The notes under the pieces were generated by a model. It saw only the letters and a list, made by a program, of their open reading frames with translations. It had not been told where the DNA came from and did no database searches. From assembly GCF_030381805.1 (NCBI RefSeq), contig NZ_JAUDRH010000031.1, positions 1-9,681 on the forward strand: a stretch of DNA of 9,681 nucleotides, written 5' to 3'. Positions within the stretch are counted from its first letter, which is position 1; every line of letters begins with the position of its first letter. The position numbers and the translations under genes are program-made. The DNA is from Chlorogloeopsis sp. ULAP01 (GTDB lineage Bacteria; Cyanobacteriota; Cyanobacteriia; Cyanobacteriales; Nostocaceae). Shown here piece by piece: positions 1 through 5,332 of this stretch.

Positions 1-111
1 CGCCAAGACTGCGACCCCCTCACCGCTTTGCGTCTACGCCGGGAACCGCCAAGACGGGGGCTGCTTCACCGCACTGGCTCCGCAAGGGCGCACTGCTCTC
101 TGCCCTCTGCC
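1..111. repeat. GC-rich repeat cluster with heptamer tandem
   Basis: This stretch is much richer in GC than the rest of the window. It contains CGCCAAGAC twice (1-9 and 47-55), each followed by a similar block ending in TCACCGC, so it is an imperfect direct repeat of about 46 bases. At its right end the heptamer CTCTGCC occurs twice in tandem (98-104, 105-111). Such short heptamer tandems are typical of intergenic DNA in heterocystous cyanobacteria. It lies just downstream of the 3' end of the minus-strand coiled-coil gene. No open frame or terminator is evident, and the element may continue beyond the left edge of the window. Confidence 0.55.
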
Positions 112-120
112 TTCCCATCT

Positions 121-696
121 CTACTTTCCCATATTCCGCTTCATCTGTTCCAACTCAGCCTCTGTTTCCCAACGCCGGAATTTCTCCTCTAGGGGATCGT
201 AGCCACTATAATCGGTTTGAGGTTGATTCCACCAACCAGAAGTTTCTAAGCGCTGCTGTGCTTGGGCTTTGGCACGGGCTGTCTGGGCTTCGGTGGCTTT
301 TGCTTGTACTTCCTGTCGCCGTTGTTGAATTTTTTTTAGTAAATCTTGGGCTTGGCTGATGCGTTCCTTCAATCCTTGCATATGTCCCCAAAGCTGATTA
401 CCTTGGCGTAACAGTGCGGCTTCTCGCTCACCTGCTGCTGCTGCTAAATCTTGTCTGTTATTTGCTTTGGCTTTTTGGACGCGGATATGCCACTTTTGGA
501 TTTCTTGAGCAGTGGAGAGAATTTCTTCTTGCGATCGCTTCTCTTGCAATTGCAAATCTGCAATCAGCTTTAAAGTGTCTTCTTCTTGCTCACGTAGTTG
601 TTCTAACAACGCTTCTAGCTCCAAATGCGGATTGCTTCGCAAGAATTCTTCTAAACGATTTTCTAGAAACCGACTCAAATCATCAAATAAGCCCAC
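121..696 (-). CDS. TIGR04376-type cyanobacterial coiled-coil protein
   Basis: This is a 191-residue protein of unknown function that I recognise as the cyanobacterial TIGR04376 family. It opens with GLFDDLSRFLENRLEEFLR, the usual family N-terminus. Residues about 25-150 are almost entirely charged heptad-like helix rich in Glu, Gln, Lys and Ala, so a long coiled coil is expected. The tail has aromatic and proline residues (GWWNQPQ near 154-160) and a final acidic/basic helix. I chose the GTG at 694-696: it restores the family start and has GGAG eight bases upstream. The frame also extends to an ATG at 723, which would add nine atypical residues. No signal peptide or membrane segment is visible, so it is probably cytoplasmic or peripherally membrane-associated. 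It diverges from the gene at 929. The helical layout recalls PspA/Vipp1-like proteins, but that is only a shape resemblance. Confidence 0.8.
   Translation of the reverse strand: MGLFDDLSRFLENRLEEFLRSNPHLELEALLEQLREQEEDTLKLIADLQLQEKRSQEEILSTAQEIQKWHIRVQKAKANNRQDLAAAAGEREAALLRQGNQLWGHMQGLKERISQAQDLLKKIQQRRQEVQAKATEAQTARAKAQAQQRLETSGWWNQPQTDYSGYDPLEEKFRRWETEAELEQMKRNMGK
531..538. repeat. HIP1 octamer
   Basis: A perfect GCGATCGC palindrome (highly iterated palindrome 1) lies inside the coiled-coil gene. HIP1 is strongly over-represented in many cyanobacterial genomes and supports the taxonomic reading of the window. Confidence 0.85.
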
Positions 697-864
697 TGCC
701 AGAACTCCAGTCAGGTATCTCACTTTATTGTAGTCGTTATTATCCTAGCCCAAACCTACTCAGGTGATTATTTTTATCTCAATGCCAAACTTCTCTCTCT
801 AGGTTGAAGTTTTCAACCATCACTAATTCTTATCGTTTGATTAAAAAAGTGGCTTTTAGATGGA

Positions 865-872
865 GCGATCGC
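865..872. repeat. HIP1 octamer
   Basis: A perfect GCGATCGC lies upstream of the preferred start of the membrane protein at 929. Its presence here slightly favours the downstream start, with 860-928 as leader, but HIP1 occurs in both coding and noncoding DNA. Confidence 0.8.
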
Positions 873-928
873 AAAAGTCAACATCTCTTTTAAATAGCTG
901 GAAAATACAATCACTTTGGCATAATATT

Positions 929-1444
929 ATGAATTATCTTGTTGCAGTTTTACCAGATAGAATCAAAGCTGAGGAAGCTTACTCTGCTCTAGAAAAAGAA
1001 GGTTTACCTACCAACCAAGTGGATATTTTAGGTCAAGGTTACAAAAGTGCTGATGAATATGGGTTAATCAACCCCAATTTACAAGCAAAAAAAGGAGCAA
1101 AGCGCCTTTCAATCTGGCTGATTCCCTTCGGTTTTATAGCAGGTTATGCGTTTAACGTTTTAACAGGCATCGAAATATTTCCTATTGGCAGCTTTGGCAA
1201 TCACATTTTCGGTGGAATTTTAGGAGGTGCTGCTGGTGCTTTGGGTGCATACTTAGTCGGTGGAGGAGTCGGATTGACTGTTGGTAGTGGAGATGCGCTG
1301 CCTTACCGCAATCGCTTGAATGAGGGCAAATATCTGATCGTTGTTAAAGGTACTGAAGAATTAACTCGTCAGGCAACCCGAATTTTACGTCAATTTGAAC
1401 CAGAGAATTTGCAAGGCTATGTCGAACCAACAGGAGTGGCGTAA
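929..1444 (+). CDS. Conserved cyanobacterial membrane protein with glycine-rich spans
   Basis: This is a 171-residue protein of a family I recognise from many cyanobacteria but cannot assign a function. Residues 1-50 form a soluble head starting MNYLVAVLPDRIKAEEAYSA, which looks like the small alpha/beta fold of general-stress-protein-like domains. Two hydrophobic segments follow, about 60-80 (IWLIPFGFIAGYAF) and 94-120, the second very rich in Gly (GGILGGAAGALGAYLVGGG), as in glycine-zipper membrane hairpins. A soluble tail (KYLIVVKGTEELTRQATRIL) probably completes the head domain. The ATG at 929 is preferred because the conserved family begins there. The same frame opens at an ATG at 860, adding 23 residues that look unlike the rest. 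Neither start has a clear Shine-Dalgarno. A hairpin lies 12 bases after the stop. The likely location is the plasma or thylakoid membrane. Confidence 0.75.
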   Translation: MNYLVAVLPDRIKAEEAYSALEKEGLPTNQVDILGQGYKSADEYGLINPNLQAKKGAKRLSIWLIPFGFIAGYAFNVLTGIEIFPIGSFGNHIFGGILGGAAGALGAYLVGGGVGLTVGSGDALPYRNRLNEGKYLIVVKGTEELTRQATRILRQFEPENLQGYVEPTGVA

Positions 1445-1456
1445 ATTATCAATTCG

Positions 1457-1484
1457 TAATTCGTAATGTAGTAATTACGAATTA
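1457..1484. repeat. AT-rich hairpin after the membrane-protein gene
   Basis: TAATTCGTAAT (1457-1467) and ATTACGAATTA (1474-1484) form a perfect 11-bp stem with a 6-base loop. The motif ATTCGTAAT is also repeated directly on the left arm (1452-1460, 1459-1467). It begins 12 bases after the stop at 1444, so it could act as a transcript end or mRNA-stabilising hairpin. It lacks a following T-run, so a classical intrinsic terminator is not supported. Repeats of this style are common in Nostoc-type intergenic DNA. Confidence 0.65.
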
Positions 1485-1551
1485 TGAAATGAATTAATTA
1501 TGTATAATCTGAATTCAAATGGTAAGCAAAAATCATATTTTAAAAATCAGC

Positions 1552-1610
1552 TACAGATAGACATAGATAAACACAGATGATTTATGTGTGTCCATCTGTG
1601 TCCATCTGTA
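1552..1610. repeat. Long imperfect palindrome of cagatg type
   Basis: The 23-base arms 1552-1574 and 1588-1610 are inverted copies differing at four positions, around a 13-base centre. The right arm is itself a tandem of the unit TCCATCTGTG. Elements built of 'acacagatg' units are a familiar dispersed palindrome in Nostoc-type genomes. It lies between the 3' ends of two convergent genes, where it could fold in either transcript. No open frame crosses it. Confidence 0.65.
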
Positions 1611-1699
1611 TTCGTTATCACCTAAAATTTTAATTTTGCAATCAATCCATTACTTAGTGCAATTCTAGGTGAGTTCGGCTAATTCACATTCAACGTCAT

Positions 1700-2827
1700 T
1701 TACATTTTTGAACGCAACTTTGGTAAACGAATTTGTTCGTTTAGTTGCTGCTTATTCTTAAAGTCATCAAAGATGGTGACTTTTCCATTTTGAGCTAATC
1801 GTTCTGCCACAAGTTGTCGATAAACAGCTTCGTAGCCATCTACCATTTTTTGTACACTAAAATTTTTCTCAACGTGCTCTCGACAAGCATAACGATCTAG
1901 CTCAGTTACTTTGCTCACAGCATTGACACATTCTTCAATACTGTTACAAATAAAGCCCGTTTTACCGTCGGCAATTACTTCTGGAACAGAGCCAAAGTTC
2001 ATAGCGATAACTGGTGTTCCTGCTGCCATTGACTCTACCATCACTAATCCAAACGGTTCTCGCCAAGTGATAGTAAACAGAGTTGCTACCGCACCTCCCA
2101 TCAGAGCGTTTTTTTGAACATGGTTTGCTTCGCCCAAATACTCAATCTGCTTACCATCAATCAAAGGCTTAACTTCTTGTTCAAAATACTCCACATCAAC
2201 AATATCCACTTTACCCGCCATCTTTAAACGCCAACCAGCTTGTTTGGCTATTTGTATGGCTATATGTGTTCCCTTCTCTGGTGAAATTCGACCTAAAAAT
2301 GCTAAATAAGGGGGTTCTTCTGGTTGGGGATGAAATTTATGGCTGCTAACATCAATGCCATTGTAGACAGTTGCTGCATAATTCAACCCTAATCTTGGTT
2401 CGCGCTGTGCATTGGAAATACTTACGTAGGGTTGAGATTTGGCATATTGAAACATTTTTTCGTTGTCGGGTGTAAAGATACCGTGCAACGTAGTAACTGT
2501 GGGTGTATTTACTAGTTTTGTATAAGGTAGAGCACTACAACCCATGTGTGAGTGAATCACATCAAACTCTTCAGCCCGTTCAAACACCCAAGCTAGTTGC
2601 AACATTTCATAAATGCCGTACTCTTTAACTGTAGAGTCTAGTCTTAATGCACGGGGATGAACTGATTGAAGTTTGGCGAGTGTAATAGAGTCTCCCGATG
2701 CAAATAGCGTGACTTCATGTCCACGTCGGACTAATTCATCGGTTAGTAACCCCACTACTAGTTCTGTACCGCCATAGCCTGGAGGTGGAACTCTCTCCCA
2801 GAGTGGAGCAATCTGAGCAATTCGCAT
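1700..2827 (-). CDS. Glycosyltransferase family 4 protein
   Basis: This 375-residue GT-B-fold enzyme would transfer a sugar from a nucleotide-sugar donor, retaining the anomeric configuration. Acceptor and donor cannot be read from the sequence. The N-terminal acceptor domain starts MRIAQIAPLWERVPPPGYGG, with the glycine-rich GYGGTE at 17-22. The donor domain begins near 173 with LAFLGRISPEKG. The GT4 signature EPFGLVMVESMAAGTPVIA covers 257-275, with the two glutamates of the E-x7-E motif at 257 and 265. Length is normal and no membrane span is seen, so a cytoplasmic or membrane-peripheral enzyme is likely. The ATG is well supported by AGGAG six bases upstream (2834-2838). It is separated by 1.3 kb from the transketolase operon on the same strand and appears to have its own promoter. 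Glycolipid, exopolysaccharide or sucrose-type substrates are all possible. Confidence 0.88.
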   Translation of the reverse strand: MRIAQIAPLWERVPPPGYGGTELVVGLLTDELVRRGHEVTLFASGDSITLAKLQSVHPRALRLDSTVKEYGIYEMLQLAWVFERAEEFDVIHSHMGCSALPYTKLVNTPTVTTLHGIFTPDNEKMFQYAKSQPYVSISNAQREPRLGLNYAATVYNGIDVSSHKFHPQPEEPPYLAFLGRISPEKGTHIAIQIAKQAGWRLKMAGKVDIVDVEYFEQEVKPLIDGKQIEYLGEANHVQKNALMGGAVATLFTITWREPFGLVMVESMAAGTPVIAMNFGSVPEVIADGKTGFICNSIEECVNAVSKVTELDRYACREHVEKNFSVQKMVDGYEAVYRQLVAERLAQNGKVTIFDDFKNKQQLNEQIRLPKLRSKM

Positions 2828-3382
2828 AAAAGACTCCTGAAAGTTAAGATGATAATTAAAATGAGGTTATTTTCCTCGAAAAAGTGTTTATGAGCGACTC
2901 AATTAAATATGAGAGCTTAGTTTGTACACCTTCTTGAACTGGGAATAATACAAACTTTATAGTTTCTCTAAGAAAAATTTTGTCTACCCAAGGTGAGGAA
3001 ATCATATCTCCCAGGAGGAAAAAGTTATTTGAATTAACTTAAAATCTTCTATATATTCATATTGTTTATATCTTTTGGGAGATGACAACTTAATTTGTCA
3101 AATCTATTTATGATAATTATGGATAGTCTAGATGACATTAAATATAACTCCGCTAAATTGGATACAAGAATAAAAAGTTAGAAGAATTAATATCAATCTG
3201 AAACTCAATCTCAGCATTCACTCTCAAATTTAATTAAATAACTCTTTTTATCCTGCAAAATATAGGTGAAATCGTTAGAATATAAATAACTAGCATTTGC
3301 GAGGCGATTGACAAGCCAATAAAAATGGTTAACGCTGACGCAATTACTGCTACTAGGGTAAAAGACTTTGATAACTAATCGG
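2828..3382. other. AT-rich intergenic region, no clear gene
   Basis: This stretch holds the 5' leader of the glycosyltransferase gene and otherwise no supported gene. ATCTCCCA (3006-3013) and TGGGAGAT (3076-3083) form an 8-bp inverted pair separated by 62 bases, which could close a larger fold. An open minus-strand frame at 3234-3374 is strongly hydrophobic but lacks a start codon. No convincing -35/-10 pair stands out on either strand. Confidence 0.5.
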
Positions 3383-3452
3383 GAATAGGAATAGCCTTTG
3401 TTTAACCTAAAGAAGAAGGTTAGGCATAGGGCGATATATTGATGTCCTATTC
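3383..3452 (+). other. Possible structured RNA leader (nested stems)
   Basis: GAATAGGA (3383-3390) and TCCTATTC (3445-3452) are perfect inverted copies. Enclosed between them, TAACCT (3403-3408) pairs with AGGTTA (3417-3422) across an 8-base loop. GCC (3394-3396) can pair with GGC (3423-3425) below it. This gives a closed stem with an internal arm, about 70 bases long and 54 bases upstream of the small membrane ORF. It matches no riboswitch class I know. It could be a leader, part of a small RNA, or a chance fold in AT-rich DNA. Confidence 0.3.
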
Positions 3453-3506
3453 TTTAATCCCTTGTACTAAACCTGCTCATTTAAAATCGATTCTAAAAAC
3501 ACGCCT

Positions 3507-3608
3507 ATGAACCGTCTCACAAATTTATTTCAAAACAAAGCTGTTGTGTGGATAAGTGTTTTGCTCCTACTAGTTGTTTATTGGACTGTAGTTAATATAG
3601 CCATGTAG
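3507..3608 (+). CDS. Candidate 33-residue single-span membrane microprotein
   Basis: The ATG-to-TAG frame encodes 33 residues with the layout of a real small membrane protein. A polar, positively charged head (MNRLTNLFQNK, Arg3 and Lys11) is followed by an uninterrupted hydrophobic segment at 12-29 (AVVWISVLLLLVVYW and on) and a very short tail. By the positive-inside rule the N-terminus should be cytoplasmic. I do not recognise it as a known photosystem or cytochrome b6f subunit (PetN, PetM, PsbN, PsaM and similar), though size and form are alike. No good Shine-Dalgarno is visible, which is common in cyanobacteria. A structured stretch lies upstream, and the next plus-strand signal downstream is a strong intrinsic terminator at 3733-3775, consistent with a short monocistronic transcript. 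A chance frame cannot be excluded. Confidence 0.45.
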   Translation: MNRLTNLFQNKAVVWISVLLLLVVYWTVVNIAM

Positions 3609-3614
3609 ATAAAA

Positions 3615-3628
3615 GGGAACAGAGAACA
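3615..3628. repeat. GGGAACA-type heptamer repeat
   Basis: GGGAACA (3615-3621) is followed directly by GAGAACA (3622-3628), a two-unit degenerate heptamer tandem. A related unit set occurs again at 3779-3792, so the two flank the terminator region. Confidence 0.45.
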
Positions 3629-3732
3629 GAAAAGTTTAAAATGGGAATTTCAAACCCAACCCTCTCCTTGTAACAACTGCGAAGATAGATTTTAGACTCC
3701 CAATAAGGGAATAGATAAATTAAGACAACAGG

Positions 3733-3775
3733 CTGGGTTTTCCTTTTAGAAAAGCCCAGTCATTTTTATATTTTT
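3733..3775 (+). terminator. Intrinsic terminator
   Basis: CTGGGTTTT (3733-3741) pairs with AAAAGCCCAG (within 3750-3759). The 9-bp stem has a GC base and one G-T wobble, then a mismatch and two further pairs around a TTT loop. It is followed by a T-rich tail (3762-3775, including two runs of five T). The tail is on the plus strand only, so it ends plus-strand transcripts. The only upstream plus-strand candidate before 1444 is the small membrane ORF at 3507-3608 or a noncoding RNA. It lies directly upstream of the reductase remnant, so that fragment is unlikely to be read from upstream. Confidence 0.8.
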
Positions 3776-3778
3776 AAA

Positions 3779-3792
3779 GGGAATGGGGAACA
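3779..3792. repeat. GGGAATG/GGGAACA heptamer repeat at gene-remnant junction
   Basis: GGGAATG (3779-3785) is followed by GGGAACA (3786-3792) and then GGCAATT, a degenerate heptamer tandem. Homology to the disulfide reductase family begins right after it (around 3800). CATTCCC at 3803-3809 is the inverse of the first unit and can form a 7-bp hairpin. The repeat therefore marks the break point of the truncated gene. Confidence 0.5.
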
Positions 3793-4112
3793 GGCAATTC
3801 TACATTCCCCTCAGCACCGTAAATAGAGCAATTATCAATGGTGAAGCGGAAGGATTTGTCAAAATTCACGTTAAAAAAGACACCTACAAAATTTTAGGAG
3901 CAACAATAGTAGCACGTCATGCCAAAGAGAGGATTAATGAAGTCACTCTAGCAATGACAAAGAATTTGGAATTAGGAGCGATCGCTAAAACAATTCACCC
4001 CTATCCCACCCAAGCAGAAGCGATTCGTAAAGCCACCGATGCCTATAACCGTAAGCATTTGACTCCTGGAGTGAAAAAATTAACTTCTACTTGGCTAGCG
4101 TGGAGGCATTAG
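3783..4112 (+). pseudogene. MerA-like FAD-dependent disulfide reductase, 3' remnant
   Basis: The 109 residues encoded here match the C-terminal dimerisation domain of pyridine-nucleotide disulfide oxidoreductases of the mercuric-reductase-like group common in cyanobacteria. Visible landmarks are YIPLSTVNRAI, GEAEGFVKIHVKK, KILGATIVA, and IHPYPTQAEAIRK, which carries the His and Glu that in intact enzymes serve as acid-base dyad for the partner subunit. The 3' end looks complete (LTSTWLAWRH). Intact relatives have about 450-510 residues. The FAD domain, redox-active cysteine pair and NAD(P) domain are all absent, and no matching sequence is seen upstream in any frame. The apparent ATG at 3783 lies within the heptamer repeat and precedes the homology. 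The frame is otherwise intact, so loss may be recent. No catalytic function is expected. It converges with the oxidoreductase gene ending at 4132, 19 bases away. Confidence 0.8.
3978..3985. repeat. HIP1 octamer
   Basis: A perfect GCGATCGC lies inside the disulfide reductase remnant. It shows that the fragment has the same cyanobacterial signature as its surroundings rather than a foreign origin. Confidence 0.8.
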
Positions 4113-4131
4113 GTAGATATTATAGTGTCAA

Positions 4132-5259
4132 TTATGACTTTCCCGAAGGATCAGCAGCATTAACTAAATCTGGCTGTTCGCTAGCGGGGCGTTGAATCAC
4201 CTGTTCAGCAGTTGGTCTTGTTTGCTCTCTAAACTGATGAAGTTGCACAGGTTTACCCGTTTGTGCTGATGCATTAATTGCACGGATGATGCGAACATCA
4301 GCCAACCCTTCTTCACCAGATGGTTCTGGATCTTTACCAGTTAACACGCAATCTGAGAAGTAGACGATTTCTGCGGCGAACTGATCTCCGACGGGAAAAA
4401 ATTGTTCTTGTGTCTCATTATTGATGGTAATTTGTTGCTTTAGTTCTCCTTGATAGGAGTATGCCGAATCCATCCGCAAGTCGCCTTTAGTTCCTGATAC
4501 TTGCAAAGTAGAAATTGGTGCAACGCCAAAGCTAGAAGTAAAAGTTGCCAGCTTATCACCAGGAAAACGTAGAATCGCACTAGTCATTTCGTCGGCTTCC
4601 TCAAAGCGCTTTTCGCCGTTATTGGCACAAAAAGCCACTACTTCTGTTGGTTCATCTTGAAACAGATAACGAGCAGCATTAATACAGTAAATGCCCATGT
4701 CGTAAACTGTTCCACCACCATTGGAAATTGGTTCTAACCTGACATTACCTTCAACAACCTCCTGAGAAAATACAGAGTTAAAAATGCGGGGTTCACCAAT
4801 TTTCCCTGATTTGAGAATTTCCACTGCCTGCATATTTGCTTTGTCAAAATGCAAGCGATAGGCAATCATTAATTTGACATTATTGTTTTTGGCAGCACGA
4901 ATCATTTGTTCACATTCTTGTTCTGTTACTGCCATTGGCTTTTCACAAAGTATATGCACCCCTGCATTTGCTGCTTTTACAGTATATTCACAATGCAGAT
5001 GATTGGGCAGAGCAATATACACTGCATCCGCTGCGCCACTTCTTAAAAAGGCTTCGTATTCTTCATAGATAAAAGCGGGAACTCCATACTTATCGCTCAG
5101 TTCCTTACGTTTGACTTCATCTTCAGAAAACAATGCTACCAATTCAGAGTTTTCAGCGTTGGCAAAGGCGGGTAGAACTGTTTCTTGGGCAATCCAACCT
5201 AGCCCGATGACAGCATAACGAACTTTGCTTTTACCGTTAGTTTGGTGCGCGTTTGTCAT
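4132..5259 (-). CDS. Gfo/Idh/MocA family oxidoreductase
   Basis: This 375-residue protein is an NAD(P)-dependent sugar or cyclitol dehydrogenase/reductase of the Gfo/Idh/MocA family. The Rossmann nucleotide-binding motif GLGWIA is at 19-24, following the strand VRYAVI. The family signature EKP, with the catalytic Lys107, is at 106-108. The glucose-fructose-oxidoreductase-like motif GGGTVYDMGIYCINAARYLF at 181-200 supplies the Asp187 and Tyr191 expected at the active site. The substrate cannot be read from sequence; glucose, xylose or inositol-type substrates all occur in the family. No secretion signal is present, unlike periplasmic GFOR, so it is cytoplasmic. GGAGGT six bases before the ATG is an excellent ribosome site. 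It starts 73 bases after the transketolase gene on the same strand, so co-transcription is likely. A weak AT hairpin (5301-5307 with 5318-5324) sits in the gap. The C-terminal 30 residues are hydrophilic and low in complexity. Confidence 0.88.
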   Translation of the reverse strand: MTNAHQTNGKSKVRYAVIGLGWIAQETVLPAFANAENSELVALFSEDEVKRKELSDKYGVPAFIYEEYEAFLRSGAADAVYIALPNHLHCEYTVKAANAGVHILCEKPMAVTEQECEQMIRAAKNNNVKLMIAYRLHFDKANMQAVEILKSGKIGEPRIFNSVFSQEVVEGNVRLEPISNGGGTVYDMGIYCINAARYLFQDEPTEVVAFCANNGEKRFEEADEMTSAILRFPGDKLATFTSSFGVAPISTLQVSGTKGDLRMDSAYSYQGELKQQITINNETQEQFFPVGDQFAAEIVYFSDCVLTGKDPEPSGEEGLADVRIIRAINASAQTGKPVQLHQFREQTRPTAEQVIQRPASEQPDLVNAADPSGKS

Positions 5260-5332
5260 TTTTTACCTCCAAATGCAAAATTTCCGCTTATGTATTTGTT
5301 AGAAAATGGAAAAGTTTATTTTCTGCCTACCT

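Noticed and set aside
414..767. Leucine-rich plus-strand frames opposite the coiled-coil gene
   Set aside because: The apparent hydrophobicity arises from reading Glu/Lys/Gln codons in reverse; the minus-strand protein is the recognised family.
1911..2117. Plus-strand frame opposite the glycosyltransferase
   Set aside because: Antisense shadow of the conserved GT4 donor domain.
3308..3313. TTGACA as a -35 element ahead of the microprotein ORF
   Set aside because: No -10-like hexamer occurs 16-18 bases downstream.
3325..3378. Plus-strand 17-codon frame starting ATGGTTAAC
   Set aside because: Too short, no ribosome site, and no resemblance to a known peptide.
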